Shown here: piece by piece, positions 25,905 through 35,082 of the stretch | Numbering within the stretch: the first letter of the stretch is position 1 | Layout: the number at the start of each line of letters is the position of its first letter | Source of the DNA: an uncultured Lentibacter sp. | GTDB taxonomy: Bacteria > Pseudomonadota > Alphaproteobacteria > Rhodobacterales > Rhodobacteraceae | Length of the DNA stretch: 64,000 nt | Reading direction: 5' to 3' | Assembly: GCA_947497495.1 (NCBI GenBank) | Contig: CANMGT010000003.1 | Span: forward strand, 310,001-374,000 | The notes under the pieces: generated by a model | What the model was told of the DNA's origin: nothing | Database searches by the model: none | The model's input: only the letters and a program-made list of their open reading frames with translations | Position numbers and translations under genes: made by a program

Positions 25905-27509
25905 ATGAAACTGCAATCCCAAGCGATCCCGACCAGTGAACAGTTCAAGGCCAACGTTGAAGGGCATGAAGAAGCCCTGCGCGTGGTGCAGGAGGCGGCC
26001 GAAGCGGCGGCGCTGGGTGGCGGGGAGCGCTCGCGCGAGCGCCATCTCAGCCGCGGCAAGATGCTGCCCAGAGATCGCGTTGCGAACCTGCTTGATGCGG
26101 GCAGCCCCTTTCTTGAGGTCGGCGCCACGGCGGCACATGGCATGTATGACAACGCGGCCCCAGCAGCGGGTGTGATCGCGGGGATCGGCCTTGTCAGCGG
26201 GCAGGAGTGTATGATCGTCTGCAATGACGCCACCGTCAAAGGCGGCACGTATTTCCCGATGACCGTGAAGAAACACCTGCGCGCGCAGGAGATCGCGGAA
26301 GAGAACATGCTGCCCTGTATCTACCTTGTAGACAGCGGCGGCGCGAACCTGCCCCAGCAGGATGAAGTCTTTCCCGATCGTGACCACTTTGGCCGGATTT
26401 TCTTTAACCAAGCCAATATGAGCGCCAAGGGCATTCCGCAGATCGCCGTTGTTATGGGCTCTTGCACGGCGGGCGGCGCTTATGTGCCTGCGATGTCTGA
26501 TGTGACCATCATCGTGAAGGAACAGGGGACGATCTTTTTGGCGGGGCCACCTCTTGTGAAGGCCGCGACGGGCGAGGTCGTGACGGCGGAAGACCTTGGC
26601 GGCGGCGATGTGCACACGCGCCTCTCGGGTGTGGCCGACTACTTGGCCGAAGATGACGCCCATGCTTTGGCGCTTGCACGCCGTGCTGTGGAGCATCTGA
26701 ACCGCCAAAAGCCGCTGACAGTGGACTGGCGTAGCAACGAAGAGCCGGCCTACGACCCTGCAGAGATATTTGGTGTCGTGCCTGCCGACTTGCGCACGCC
26801 CTACGACATTCGAGAGGTTATCGCGCGGCTGGTGGACGGCTCGCGCTTTGACGAGTTCAAGCCGCGCTATGGCGAGACGCTGGTGACAGGGTTTGCCCAT
26901 GTCAAAGGCTGCCCTGTCGGGATTGTCGCCAACAACGGTGTGTTGTTCAGTGAGGCCGCCCAGAAGGGTGCGCATTTCATCGAGCTGTGCAGCCAGCGCA
27001 AGATCCCGCTGGTGTTCTTGCAAAACATCACAGGCTTCATGGTAGGCCGCAAGTATGAGAACGAAGGCATCGCACGCCACGGCGCCAAGATGGTGACGGC
27101 TGTGGCCAGCACCAAGGTGCCGAAAGTCACCATGCTTGTCGGCGGCTCCTTCGGGGCGGGCAACTACGGCATGGCAGGGCGGGCTTACAGCCCACGTTTC
27201 CTGTGGACATGGCCCAACAGCCGCATTTCTGTGATGGGCGGCGAGCAAGCGGCGGGCGTTCTGGCGACCGTCAAGCGCGACGGAATCGAGCGTAAGGGCG
27301 AGGCATGGTCAGCCGAAGACGAAGCCAAGTTCAAACAGCCAACGATTGATATGTTCGAAAAACAAAGCCACCCGCTCTATGCCAGCGCGCGGCTGTGGGA
27401 CGACGGCATCATTGACCCGCGCAAGAGCCGCGAAGTGCTGGCCCTGAGCCTGCGCGCAGCCCTCAACGCGCCGATTGAAGACACACGCTTTGGCGTGTTT
27501 AGGATGTGA
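25905..27509 (+). CDS. mccB: 3-methylcrotonyl-CoA carboxylase beta subunit
   Basis: This 534-aa carboxyltransferase subunit moves CO2 from biotin to 3-methylcrotonyl-CoA, forming 3-methylglutaconyl-CoA. It has two crotonase-fold halves, with the acyl-CoA site near [15 protein letters not shown] and [18 protein letters not shown] and the biotin-side segment [19 protein letters not shown]. These match MCC rather than propionyl-CoA carboxylase beta chains. The ATG at 25905 is chosen because the longer frame overlaps the secreted-protein gene. The alpha subunit lies two genes downstream. Confidence 0.95.
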   Translation: MKLQSQAIPTSEQFKANVEGHEEALRVVQEAAEAAALGGGERSRERHLSRGKMLPRDRVANLLDAGSPFLEVGATAAHGMYDNAAPAAGVIAGIGLVSGQECMIVCNDATVKGGTYFPMTVKKHLRAQEIAEENMLPCIYLVDSGGANLPQQDEVFPDRDHFGRIFFNQANMSAKGIPQIAVVMGSCTAGGAYVPAMSDVTIIVKEQGTIFLAGPPLVKAATGEVVTAEDLGGGDVHTRLSGVADYLAEDDAHALALARRAVEHLNRQKPLTVDWRSNEEPAYDPAEIFGVVPADLRTPYDIREVIARLVDGSRFDEFKPRYGETLVTGFAHVKGCPVGIVANNGVLFSEAAQKGAHFIELCSQRKIPLVFLQNITGFMVGRKYENEGIARHGAKMVTAVASTKVPKVTMLVGGSFGAGNYGMAGRAYSPRFLWTWPNSRISVMGGEQAAGVLATVKRDGIERKGEAWSAEDEAKFKQPTIDMFEKQSHPLYASARLWDDGIIDPRKSREVLALSLRAALNAPIEDTRFGVFRM

Positions 27510-27955
27510 GGCCGTTTTGGAGAAACGTCCTTATCGGCTGGCTTCTTGTTATGGGGCTTTGGGCCAGCACCGCGCAGATGTTCGACAAGACTGTTGGCAA
27601 AGAGGGGCTGTGTAACGTGGGCTATGTTTATGACGGCGACACGGTTGCCTTGCGCTGTGGCGACAAAGAACAAACCGCGCGTTTGGTGGGCTTTGATACG
27701 CCTGAAACCAAAAAGCCCATGTGCGAGGCGGAGCGGGTGCTTGGCAACAAGGCGACGCTGCGGTTGCGCGGGCTTTTGGCAAACGGTGCTGCCAGCTACC
27801 GCTCGCAGGGCTATGACAAATATGGCCGCGAGCTGATTGTGCTCAAGGTGGACGGTGTGGATGTGGCCGAGACTTTGGTGCGCGAGGGGTTGGCTGTGGC
27901 CTACACGGGCGGGAGCCGGATCAGCTGGTGTGCGAAGCTGGGAGGGGGCGAATGA
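27506..27955 (+). CDS. Membrane-anchored staphylococcal-nuclease-like protein
   Basis: This 149-aa protein has an N-terminal hydrophobic helix (about residues 8-23) and then an SNase fold. Residues expected for calcium binding and catalysis are visible: Asp in YDGDT, Arg/Asp/Glu in [10 protein letters not shown], and the second Arg in YDKYGREL. It is therefore probably an active phosphodiesterase in the periplasm or at the membrane. The start is a GTG overlapping the mccB stop, so it is coupled to a metabolic operon. The link to leucine catabolism is unexplained. Confidence 0.85.
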   Translation: MRPFWRNVLIGWLLVMGLWASTAQMFDKTVGKEGLCNVGYVYDGDTVALRCGDKEQTARLVGFDTPETKKPMCEAERVLGNKATLRLRGLLANGAASYRSQGYDKYGRELIVLKVDGVDVAETLVREGLAVAYTGGSRISWCAKLGGGE

Positions 27956-27980
27956 GTATTTGTATCAAGAAAAAGCCAGA
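27954..27980 (+). repeat. Short intergenic motif GAGTATTTG-nn-TCAAGAAAAAGCC, copy 2
   Basis: This second copy of the 24-bp motif at 19741 overlaps the stop codon of the SNase-like gene and leads into the 67-bp gap before the ASCH gene. Only the two central bases differ (TA here, CG at the first copy). Confidence 0.5.
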
Positions 27981-28022
27981 TTGGCAGAGCAACCGGAACG
28001 GGCAGCGCAAGAGGAGAGCGGC

Positions 28023-28448
28023 ATGAAGAGCTTGCAAGAGATCATAGATGCCAACCCCGAAGCTGAGACCTTCCGGTTTGGTGACAGCAAGAAACTCTGT
28101 GACGAGATTTTGGCGCTTGTGCGCGCAGGCAAGAAGACGGCCACCTGTGAAGCGCTGGGCGTATACGGCAAGGGCGGCGACGAGATGCCCCAAGTGGGCC
28201 GTCGCGACGTGGCGCTTGAGTGGGACGGGCGGCCAGCAGTCATGCTGGAGACGGTCGAAGTCACCACACGGCGCTTTAGTGATATGGACGCAGAATTTGT
28301 CGCAGCACAGGGCGAGTTTCGCGACTTGAAACACTGGCAAAAGGGTTATGAAGCCTATTTTGCCCGCAACGGAGGGTTTGACCCTGACATGGAGCTGATG
28401 TGTGAGCGGTTCCGCGTGGTAGAGGATTTTGGAGGAAGCAATGTTTGA
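28023..28448 (+). CDS. ASCH domain protein
   Basis: This 141-aa protein has the ASCH fold (PUA-like beta-barrel) associated with RNA-related or nucleoside-derivative functions. The family pattern is seen in FRFGDSKKLCDEI, GKKTATCEAL, then VALEWDGRPAVMLETVEV and a FARNGGFDPDMELMCERF C-terminus. The ATG at 28023 follows AGGAGAG. Its end overlaps the start of mccA by 8 bp. Members include N4-acetylcytidine amidohydrolases, but no activity can be assigned here. Confidence 0.8.
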   Translation: MKSLQEIIDANPEAETFRFGDSKKLCDEILALVRAGKKTATCEALGVYGKGGDEMPQVGRRDVALEWDGRPAVMLETVEVTTRRFSDMDAEFVAAQGEFRDLKHWQKGYEAYFARNGGFDPDMELMCERFRVVEDFGGSNV

Positions 28449-30390
28449 TAAGATACTGATCGCCAACAGGGGCGAGATCGCCTGTCGGGTTATCGAGAGT
28501 GCGCGTGGCTTGGGCGTTAAGACGGTTGCGGTGTTCTCGGACGCTGACCGCGCCAGCAAGCATGTGGCGCTGGCTGACGAGGCTGTGCACATAGGCGGCA
28601 ACGCGCCCGCGGAGAGTTACCTGAAGGGGGATGTGATCATTGCTGCTGCTCAGGCCACTGGCGCGCAGGCGATCCATCCGGGCTATGGCTTTCTCAGCGA
28701 GAACCCCGATTTTGTGGATGCTGTCGAGGCGGCGGGGCTTACGTTTATCGGCCCGTCAGCGGATGCGATCCGCGCGATGGGCCTCAAGGACGCGGCCAAG
28801 GTGCTGATGGAGAAGGCGGGCGTGCCCGTCGTTCCCGGCTATCACGGCAAGAACCAGGAGCCCGAGCACCTGTCAGGCGCCGCTGACGCAATCGGCTATC
28901 CGGTTCTGATCAAGGCCGTAGCGGGAGGCGGCGGTAAGGGCATGCGGCTTGTCGAGACGGCGTCCGAGTTTATGGACATGCTGGAGAGCGCCAAGAGCGA
29001 GGCCAAGACAGCCTTTGGCAACGAGGATGTGCTGATCGAAAAGTTCGTCAGCCAGCCGCGGCATATCGAGGTGCAAGTCTTTGGCGACGGCAAGACAGCG
29101 GTGCATCTCTTTGAGCGCGACTGTTCGTTGCAGCGGCGCCACCAGAAAGTCATCGAGGAAGCGCCAGCGCCGGGCATGACCGAAGAGATGCGCCACGCCA
29201 TGGGCGATGCGGGCGTGAAAGCCGCAGAGGCCATCGGCTATAAGGGCGCCGGAACTGTCGAGTTTATCGTTGATGGCTCTCAGGGGCTGAGGCCTGACGG
29301 CTTCTGGTTTATGGAGATGAACACACGGCTGCAAGTCGAGCACCCCGTAACCGAGGCCATCACTGGCGTTGATCTGGTTGAGTGGCAGTTGAGGGTGGCT
29401 TCAGGCGAAGCGCTGCCCAAGCGGCAAGACGAGCTTAGCATCAATGGCCATGCCTTTGAGAGCCGTCTTTATGCGGAAGACGTGCCCAAGGGCTTTCTGC
29501 CGGCCACAGGCACGCTGGAGCGGCTGAAGTTTCCCGAAGGGGCGCGCAGCGACAGTGGCGTGCGCCAAGGCGACAGCATCAGCCCGCATTACGACCCGAT
29601 GATCGCCAAGATCATCACCCACGGGCCAAGCCGCGAAGTGGCGCTGAGCCGGATGGCGGCAGCCTTGGAGCAAACTCAGGTGGGCGGCACTGTCACCAAC
29701 CTCGGCTTCCTCGGGGCGCTCTGCGCACATGGGGGCTTTGCCAAGGGCGAGGTCGACACGGGGCTGATTGGCCGCGACATCGACAGTCTTGTCGACGCGC
29801 CCGAGCCGACTGATGCTGACGTGGCACTGGCTTCCTTGGCGGCGCTGGGTGTGCTCGACACAGCTTGGGACACTGGCTTTGGCCTCTGGAGCGCGATGCA
29901 GCGCCAAGTTGCCCTGCGCTTTGGCGAGGAGGAGACAACGGCTGTTGTGCTCAGCCTTGGGCCTGACGCGCATGACGTGCGCCTTGGGGAGGCTACGTTG
30001 CAAGCGCGCCGAGTTGGCGGGCGCTGGTGGGTGGCGGGCATGCCTGCGCCTGAGGTAGCGGTAAGTGGCGCCAAAGTCTTTGTCTTTGCGCAATACGGCC
30101 TCGCGTTTGACGTGGTTGACCCGCTGGCGCGCGATGTGAGCGCCGCTGGTGGCGGTGGCTTGATTGAAGCGCCGATGCCCGGCCTTGTGAAGGCTGTCTT
30201 TGCCGAGGTCGGCCAGCAGGTGAAAGCCGGAGACAGGCTGGCGATTCTGGAAGCGATGAAGATGGAACATGCGCTTCTGGCCGCCCGTGACGGGGTGATC
30301 GCGGAGGTGCTGACAGAGGCGGGCGCGCAGGTTGAAGCCGGAGCCGCCCTCGTGCGCCTTGAGGAAGAAGAGGATGAGGCCGCGGCATGA
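28441..30390 (+). CDS. mccA: 3-methylcrotonyl-CoA carboxylase alpha subunit (biotin-containing)
   Basis: This 649-aa subunit carboxylates its own biotin with ATP and bicarbonate. It has the biotin carboxylase domain (IANRGEIACRVI at the start, then the ATP-grasp region with VAGGGGKGMR and the RDCSLQRRHQKVIEEAP block). A linker leads to a C-terminal biotinyl domain with EAMKMEH, where K607 is the biotin site. The ATG at 28441 follows GGAGGA. BirA, which would attach the biotin, is encoded at 53230. Confidence 0.95.
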   Translation: MFDKILIANRGEIACRVIESARGLGVKTVAVFSDADRASKHVALADEAVHIGGNAPAESYLKGDVIIAAAQATGAQAIHPGYGFLSENPDFVDAVEAAGLTFIGPSADAIRAMGLKDAAKVLMEKAGVPVVPGYHGKNQEPEHLSGAADAIGYPVLIKAVAGGGGKGMRLVETASEFMDMLESAKSEAKTAFGNEDVLIEKFVSQPRHIEVQVFGDGKTAVHLFERDCSLQRRHQKVIEEAPAPGMTEEMRHAMGDAGVKAAEAIGYKGAGTVEFIVDGSQGLRPDGFWFMEMNTRLQVEHPVTEAITGVDLVEWQLRVASGEALPKRQDELSINGHAFESRLYAEDVPKGFLPATGTLERLKFPEGARSDSGVRQGDSISPHYDPMIAKIITHGPSREVALSRMAAALEQTQVGGTVTNLGFLGALCAHGGFAKGEVDTGLIGRDIDSLVDAPEPTDADVALASLAALGVLDTAWDTGFGLWSAMQRQVALRFGEEETTAVVLSLGPDAHDVRLGEATLQARRVGGRWWVAGMPAPEVAVSGAKVFVFAQYGLAFDVVDPLARDVSAAGGGGLIEAPMPGLVKAVFAEVGQQVKAGDRLAILEAMKMEHALLAARDGVIAEVLTEAGAQVEAGAALVRLEEEEDEAAA

Positions 30391-31043
30391 CGCCCGTCCT
30401 AACCGCCTTTCAAGACAGCGTTTATAGCTGGTGCGCGAAAGCGGGGCTGGCGGCGAAGGGTCTGGACTACGTCTATGAGGAGCTAGACCCGTTTGACGCC
30501 AGCGGCCAAGAGCAGCTTGCGGGGCGGCACCCGTTTGGCCGTGTGCCTGTGCTGAGCCATGACGGCTTCACGGTTTACGAGACTTTGGCCATTCTCACAT
30601 ACATTGATCAGGCCTTTGACGGGCCAAGCTTGATGCCGCAAGGCACCAAGGCCCAAGCGCGGGCTTTGCAAGTCTGCGAGATGGTCGGGGCCTATGTCTA
30701 TTGGCCCTGCGTGCGGCAGGTTTTCTCGCACGGGGCCTATCTGCCCATGAGGGGAGAGGCGTGTGAGCCGTCGGAGGTCGAAGTGGGCCTCACGGCGGCA
30801 AAGCCAGCTTTGGCCGCACTGGAGGACATCGCACAGGAGGGGCTTGTGCTGGATGGTGCGGCTCTGACGGTTGCAGAGCTGATGTTAGCCCCTATGCTGC
30901 GGTATTTCACGGCGCCTCAACAAGGCGCGGCGGCGCTACAGGCCTTTCCGGCCCTTGGCAGGCTGTTAAGCTGGGCTGAAACCCGGCCAGCCTTTGCCTC
31001 AACGCGCCCCAAGATGCTTGATAAAGCGGGAGAATGCGCATGA
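30387..31043 (+). CDS. Glutathione S-transferase family protein A
   Basis: This 218-aa protein has a thioredoxin-like N-terminal domain with HPFGRVPVL and YETLAILTYID, the glutathione-binding cis-Pro and SNAIL/TRAIL-like region, and an all-helical C-terminal domain. It overlaps the mccA stop as ATGA and the next GST gene as well. Its presence in a leucine operon suggests removal of reactive enoyl-CoA or aldehyde by-products, but that is inference. Confidence 0.82.
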   Translation: MTPVLTAFQDSVYSWCAKAGLAAKGLDYVYEELDPFDASGQEQLAGRHPFGRVPVLSHDGFTVYETLAILTYIDQAFDGPSLMPQGTKAQARALQVCEMVGAYVYWPCVRQVFSHGAYLPMRGEACEPSEVEVGLTAAKPALAALEDIAQEGLVLDGAALTVAELMLAPMLRYFTAPQQGAAALQAFPALGRLLSWAETRPAFASTRPKMLDKAGECA

Positions 31044-31723
31044 TCACCCTTCACCATGTCCCCCAGAGCCGCTCGATGCGCGTGCTCTGGCTGCTGCACG
31101 AGATTGAAGTGCCGTTTCAGGTGGTGATCCACCCGTTTGACAAATCCTTGCGCGCGCCTGAGTTCCTGTCGCTTTCTCCAGCAGGGCGGGTGCCTGCACT
31201 CGAGATCGAGGGCGAGCGGATGTTCGAGAGCGGCGCGATGATCGAATATCTCTGCGAGCGCTTCTCTCAGGAGCGGATGGGGCGTATGCCCGGCGTGCCG
31301 GACAGGATGGCTTGGCTCACGTGGCTGCACTTTGCCGAAACCGTCTCGGCCCACGCGGCGACACTGACCCAGCAGCATATCATGCTCTATGACGACAAGA
31401 TGCGCTCGCCCTATGTGATGAAGCTTGAGACCGCGCGCTTGGCGAAATGCTATGAGGCGATAGAGGCACGGCTCTCGACACCGATCGAGAACCGCGACTA
31501 TCTGCTGACAAGCGGCTTCTCGGCTGTTGATATCGCGGTGGGGCAGGCTGTTTACATCGGCAAGCACTTCGCCAAGATCGACGCCTTCCCCGAGTTGAGC
31601 GCGTGGTATGAGCGGATCACCGAGCGCGCGTCGTTTCAAGCGTCCTTGCCGCAGGGCGAGCAACGTGTCTACGGGCAGGCGTTTTACGCGCCTTGGACGC
31701 TTCCGGAAGAGGGCAAAGCATGA
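31040..31723 (+). CDS. Glutathione S-transferase family protein B
   Basis: This 227-aa GST-like protein shows an N-terminal thioredoxin fold (LHHVPQSRSMRVLWLL, then LSPAGRVPALEIEG and ESGAMIEYL) and a helical C-terminus. The N-terminal Ser replaces the Cys of other classes, as in beta/theta-like GSTs. Of two ATGs (31034, 31040) the later is preferred: it overlaps the previous stop as ATGA and sits about 7 nt from GCGGGAG. Together with protein A it may work on a shared substrate. Confidence 0.85.
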   Translation: MITLHHVPQSRSMRVLWLLHEIEVPFQVVIHPFDKSLRAPEFLSLSPAGRVPALEIEGERMFESGAMIEYLCERFSQERMGRMPGVPDRMAWLTWLHFAETVSAHAATLTQQHIMLYDDKMRSPYVMKLETARLAKCYEAIEARLSTPIENRDYLLTSGFSAVDIAVGQAVYIGKHFAKIDAFPELSAWYERITERASFQASLPQGEQRVYGQAFYAPWTLPEEGKA

Positions 31724-32586
31724 GCGGATATGTAGAGATATTTGAAGTTGGCCCGCGCGACGGGTTGCAGAACGAAAAGCGCCAGATCCCCACAGATGAG
31801 AAGATCGCTCTGGTGGATTGCCTCTCAAGTGCGGGGTTCAAGCGTATTGAAGTTGCCAGCTTTGTCAGCCCCAAGTGGGTGCCGCAGATGGCGGACAGCG
31901 CGGATGTGTTGGCAGGCATAGTGCGCGCCAAGGGTGTGTCCTACGCGGCGCTGACGCCCAACATGCGCGGCTTTGAGGGGGCTGTTGCTGCCAAGGCTGA
32001 CGAGATCGCCATTTTCGGCTCGGCCTCTGAAGGCTTCTCGAAAGCCAACATCAACGCCAGCATTGCTGAAAGCCTTGAGCGGTTTGCGCCCGTGGCCGAG
32101 GCGGCCAAGTCAGCAGGCTTGCCTGTGCGCGGCTATATTTCCTGCGTGACAGACTGCCCTTACGACGGGCCAACGCCGCCTGAAGCTGTGGCAAGGGTTG
32201 CGCGCGCCTTGAGAGACATGGGCTGTTACGAGATCAGCCTTGGCGACACCATCGGCCAAGCCACTCCGGAGAGCATCGACGCGATGCTGGCGGCGGTCTT
32301 GAACGAGGTGTCCGCAGAGGCCGTGGCAGGGCACTACCACGACACCGCGGGCAGGGCGCTTGCCAACATCGAAGCTTCCCTTGCGCGCGGCGTGCGGGTA
32401 TTTGACGCAGCCGTCGGCGGGCTGGGCGGCTGCCCCTATGCGCCGGGTGCTGCGGGCAACGTGGCGACAGAGGCGGTGCATGACAGGCTCACAGCGCTGG
32501 GCTTTGAGACGGGCCTGTTGCGCGACACACTAACAAAGGCGGCCACCATGGCACGCGCCATGCGGGAGAGCAGCGATGACATATAA
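31720..32586 (+). CDS. Hydroxymethylglutaryl-CoA lyase
   Basis: This 288-aa TIM-barrel lyase cleaves HMG-CoA to acetyl-CoA and acetoacetate, the last step of leucine degradation. Catalytic landmarks are the N-terminal VGPRDGLQNE (Arg/Asp), the metal-binding HYHDTAGRALANI, and the active-site Cys in GGLGGCPYAPGA. The ATG at 31720 overlaps the GST stop as ATGA. The sequence contains no CoA-independent DRE-TIM features of isopropylmalate synthase. The gene is usually called mvaB or liuE. Confidence 0.95.
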   Translation: MSGYVEIFEVGPRDGLQNEKRQIPTDEKIALVDCLSSAGFKRIEVASFVSPKWVPQMADSADVLAGIVRAKGVSYAALTPNMRGFEGAVAAKADEIAIFGSASEGFSKANINASIAESLERFAPVAEAAKSAGLPVRGYISCVTDCPYDGPTPPEAVARVARALRDMGCYEISLGDTIGQATPESIDAMLAAVLNEVSAEAVAGHYHDTAGRALANIEASLARGVRVFDAAVGGLGGCPYAPGAAGNVATEAVHDRLTALGFETGLLRDTLTKAATMARAMRESSDDI

Positions 32587-33361
32587 CACAATCACCATAG
32601 AGGCCGACGCACGCGGCGTTGCAACGCTCTGGCTTGATCGCGCCGAAAAGCACAACGCCCTGTCAGCCGAGATGATCCGCGAGCTGACTGAGGCCGCCGG
32701 GGCGCTGGGCAAAGACGAGAGCGTGCGCGTTGTTGTCCTCGCCGCGAAGGGCAAGAGCTTTTGCGCGGGTGGCGATTTGCGCTGGATGCAAGACCAGATG
32801 GCGGCAGACGCTGACACGCGGCGTGCGGGGGCGCGCGAGCTTGCGATGATGCTCAACGCGCTCAACGAGCTGCCCAAACCGCTGATCGCCCGCGTTGAGG
32901 GCAACGCCTTTGGCGGCGGCATTGGCATGATGTCGGTTGCTGACGTGGCGCTGGGCGTGCCGGAGGCAAAGTTCGGCCTGACGGAAGTGAAGCTCGGCCT
33001 TATTCCGGCAACGATCAGCCCCTATGTGCTGGCGCGGATGGGCGAAGACAAGGCGCGGCGTGTGTTCATGTCTGCGCGCCTGTTCGGCGCTGAGGAGGCG
33101 CAGGCACTGAACCTGCTGGCGCGCGTTGTGAGCGCTGATGACATGGATGCAGCCATCGAGGCCGAAGTGCTGCCCTATCTGAGCGCCGCGCCCAAAGCTG
33201 TCGCCGCCTCAAAGGCACTGGCGCGCAGCCTTGGCCCAGCGATCACCCCTGAGGTGATCGACGCCACGATCGAGCGGTTGGTGGAGACATGGGAGGGCGC
33301 AGAAGCCCAAGAGGGTATCGCCGCGTTCTTTGACAAGCGTAAGGCGCCTTGGGTGTCTTGA
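32576..33361 (+). CDS. Methylglutaconyl-CoA hydratase (enoyl-CoA hydratase family)
   Basis: This 261-aa crotonase-family enzyme probably hydrates 3-methylglutaconyl-CoA to HMG-CoA, bridging the carboxylase and the lyase. The oxyanion-hole segment FCAGGDLRWMQDQ and the GNAFGGGIGMMSVADVA block with a following Glu are present. It overlaps the lyase gene by 11 bp and ends the operon. The specific assignment comes from context, since the same family includes general enoyl-CoA hydratases. A 183-bp gap separates it from nuoA. Confidence 0.88.
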   Translation: MTYNTITIEADARGVATLWLDRAEKHNALSAEMIRELTEAAGALGKDESVRVVVLAAKGKSFCAGGDLRWMQDQMAADADTRRAGARELAMMLNALNELPKPLIARVEGNAFGGGIGMMSVADVALGVPEAKFGLTEVKLGLIPATISPYVLARMGEDKARRVFMSARLFGAEEAQALNLLARVVSADDMDAAIEAEVLPYLSAAPKAVAASKALARSLGPAITPEVIDATIERLVETWEGAEAQEGIAAFFDKRKAPWVS

Positions 33362-33452
33362 CGCGCGCCAGCCTGTTGCACCGGGCCTTTGAGGCGGTCT
33401 GGTTACAAGGCGGGCTAACACCTTCATTTTACTGAATGTGTGCTCCGTCCGG

Positions 33453-33481
33453 TTGACCCTGCGAAGGGGCAGGAGTAAACC
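33453..33481 (+). promoter_or_regulatory. Candidate nuo operon promoter
   Basis: TTGACC (33453-33458) and TAAACC (33476-33481) are 17 bp apart, 63 bp upstream of nuoA. The -35 is close to consensus and the -10 is weaker. It lies in the only sizeable gap before the complex I operon. Confidence 0.4.
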
Positions 33482-33544
33482 CTTTCTCAATACGTATGCT
33501 GCCACAAAGATGCGCAAGAATCTGTGCATGAAAGGAGCCTCGAC

Positions 33545-33910
33545 ATGGAAGAGATGCTTCGGGAATATCTCCCAATTCTCATCTTACTCGGAATTACCAT
33601 CGCCCTTGGCCTTGTGCTGATCTTGGTGGCCGTTGTTTTGGCGGTCAGAAACCCTGACCCGGAGAAGGTTTCGGCCTATGAATGTGGGTTCAACGCCTTT
33701 GACGACGCTCGGATGAAGTTTGACGTGCGCTTCTACCTGGTGTCGATCCTGTTCATCATTTTTGACCTCGAAATTGCCATGCTCTTCCCTTGGGCTGTCG
33801 CGTTTAAAGACGTCAGCATGGTCGGCTTCTGGTCGATGATGGTGTTCCTCGGGGTGCTGACTATCGGATTCGCTTACGAATGGAAGAAAGGGGCTTTGGA
33901 ATGGTCATGA
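33545..33910 (+). CDS. nuoA: NADH-quinone oxidoreductase subunit A
   Basis: NuoA is a three-helix membrane subunit at the junction of the peripheral and membrane arms of complex I. The 121-aa protein shows the loop motif [32 protein letters not shown], which is almost invariant in the family. The ATG at 33545 is used because AAAGGAG lies upstream and [10 protein letters not shown] matches family starts. It is the first gene of the operon and overlaps nuoB. Confidence 0.96.
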   Translation: MEEMLREYLPILILLGITIALGLVLILVAVVLAVRNPDPEKVSAYECGFNAFDDARMKFDVRFYLVSILFIIFDLEIAMLFPWAVAFKDVSMVGFWSMMVFLGVLTIGFAYEWKKGALEWS

Positions 33911-34449
33911 CCTCGACAGGTATCCAAACCGGCCTCAACACCGCGGGTGTTGATCAGGAAGTTGCGACGCAGGCGTTGAACGCCGAGTTGCAGGACAAAG
34001 GCTTTTTGCTGACCTCCGCTGAAGACATCGTCAACTGGGCGCGCACAGGTTCGCTGCACTGGATGACATTTGGCCTCGCGTGCTGCGCTGTCGAGATGAT
34101 GCACACCTCTATGCCGCGCTATGACGCCGAGCGCTTCGGCATCGCCCCGCGCGCCTCCCCACGCCAGTCGGACGTGATGATCGTGGCGGGCACTTTGACC
34201 AACAAGATGGCCCCCGCGATGCGCAAGGTCTACGACCAGATGCCAGAGCCGCGCTATGTGATCAGCATGGGCTCCTGTGCCAATGGCGGTGGCTATTATC
34301 ATTACAGCTATTCGGTTGTGCGCGGCTGCGACCGCATCGTGCCTGTCGACATCTATGTGCCGGGCTGCCCGCCAACAGCGGAAGCGCTGCTTTACGGCAT
34401 CCTGCAACTGGCGCGCAAAATCCGCCGCACCGGAACGATCGCGCGCTAA
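33901..34449 (+). CDS. nuoB: NADH-quinone oxidoreductase subunit B
   Basis: NuoB carries the terminal 4Fe-4S cluster N2 that reduces quinone. The 182-aa protein has the cluster ligands: the adjacent Cys pair in [10 protein letters not shown], the Cys in [11 protein letters not shown] and the Cys in [12 protein letters not shown]. The ATG at 33901 has GGGG 7 nt upstream; the next ATG at 33907 overlaps the nuoA stop and is equally plausible. Either start gives a normal-length subunit. Confidence 0.96.
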   Translation: MVMTSTGIQTGLNTAGVDQEVATQALNAELQDKGFLLTSAEDIVNWARTGSLHWMTFGLACCAVEMMHTSMPRYDAERFGIAPRASPRQSDVMIVAGTLTNKMAPAMRKVYDQMPEPRYVISMGSCANGGGYYHYSYSVVRGCDRIVPVDIYVPGCPPTAEALLYGILQLARKIRRTGTIAR

Positions 34450-34473
34450 GCCCGCGTTGGAAGGAAGAGTACT

Positions 34474-35082
34474 ATGAGCGAAGAGCTGCAAGAACTGGGT
34501 GCGCTGATCGAGCTGAAACGCCCCGATTGTGTGCTGGGCTGGAGCGTCGCTTACGACGAGCTGACTGTTGAAGTCGCGCCTGCGAACATTGTCGGCATGG
34601 TCGAGTTCCTCAAGTCGGACAACGCCTGCAAGTTTTCAACGCTGGTTGACGTGACCGCGGTTGATTACCCCGAACGCGCCAAGCGCTTCGAGATGGTCTA
34701 TCACTTCCTCAGCATGTATCAGAACCACCGCATTCGCCTGAAAATGGCCGTGCGTGAAGACGAGATCGTTCAGTCGATCACATCGGTACACAAGGCCGCC
34801 AACTGGTTTGAACGCGAAGTCTTTGACATGTTCGGCATCCTGTTTAGCGGCCACCCCGACTTGCGCCGTCTGCTGACAGACTACGGCTTTCGTGGCCACC
34901 CGCTGCGCAAAGACTTCCCGACAACCGGCTATGTCGAGCTGCGCTATGACGAAGCCCAGAAGCGCGTTGTCTATGAGCCGGTAAAGCTGGTTCAGGAATA
35001 CCGCCAGTTTGACTTCATGAGCCCATGGGAGGGCGCGCAGTATATCCTCCCAGGCGACGAGAAAAGTGAGGGGGCGAAGTGA
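34474..35082 (+). CDS. nuoC: NADH-quinone oxidoreductase subunit C
   Basis: NuoC is a peripheral-arm subunit close to the quinone-site subunits NuoB and NuoD. The 202-aa sequence has the family signature around [27 protein letters not shown] and the C-terminal [11 protein letters not shown] motif. It is separate from NuoD, unlike the NuoCD fusion of enterobacteria. AAGGAAGAG precedes the ATG, and its stop overlaps nuoD as TGATG. Confidence 0.96.
   Translation: MSEELQELGALIELKRPDCVLGWSVAYDELTVEVAPANIVGMVEFLKSDNACKFSTLVDVTAVDYPERAKRFEMVYHFLSMYQNHRIRLKMAVREDEIVQSITSVHKAANWFEREVFDMFGILFSGHPDLRRLLTDYGFRGHPLRKDFPTTGYVELRYDEAQKRVVYEPVKLVQEYRQFDFMSPWEGAQYILPGDEKSEGAK

Noticed and set aside
24123..27248. 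Very long minus-strand open frames (24123-25430 and 25497-27248) opposite the acyl-CoA ligase and mccB
   Set aside because: They are antisense to well-supported genes with full motifs, have biased Arg/His/Ala composition and no family features; they result from high-GC codon usage.
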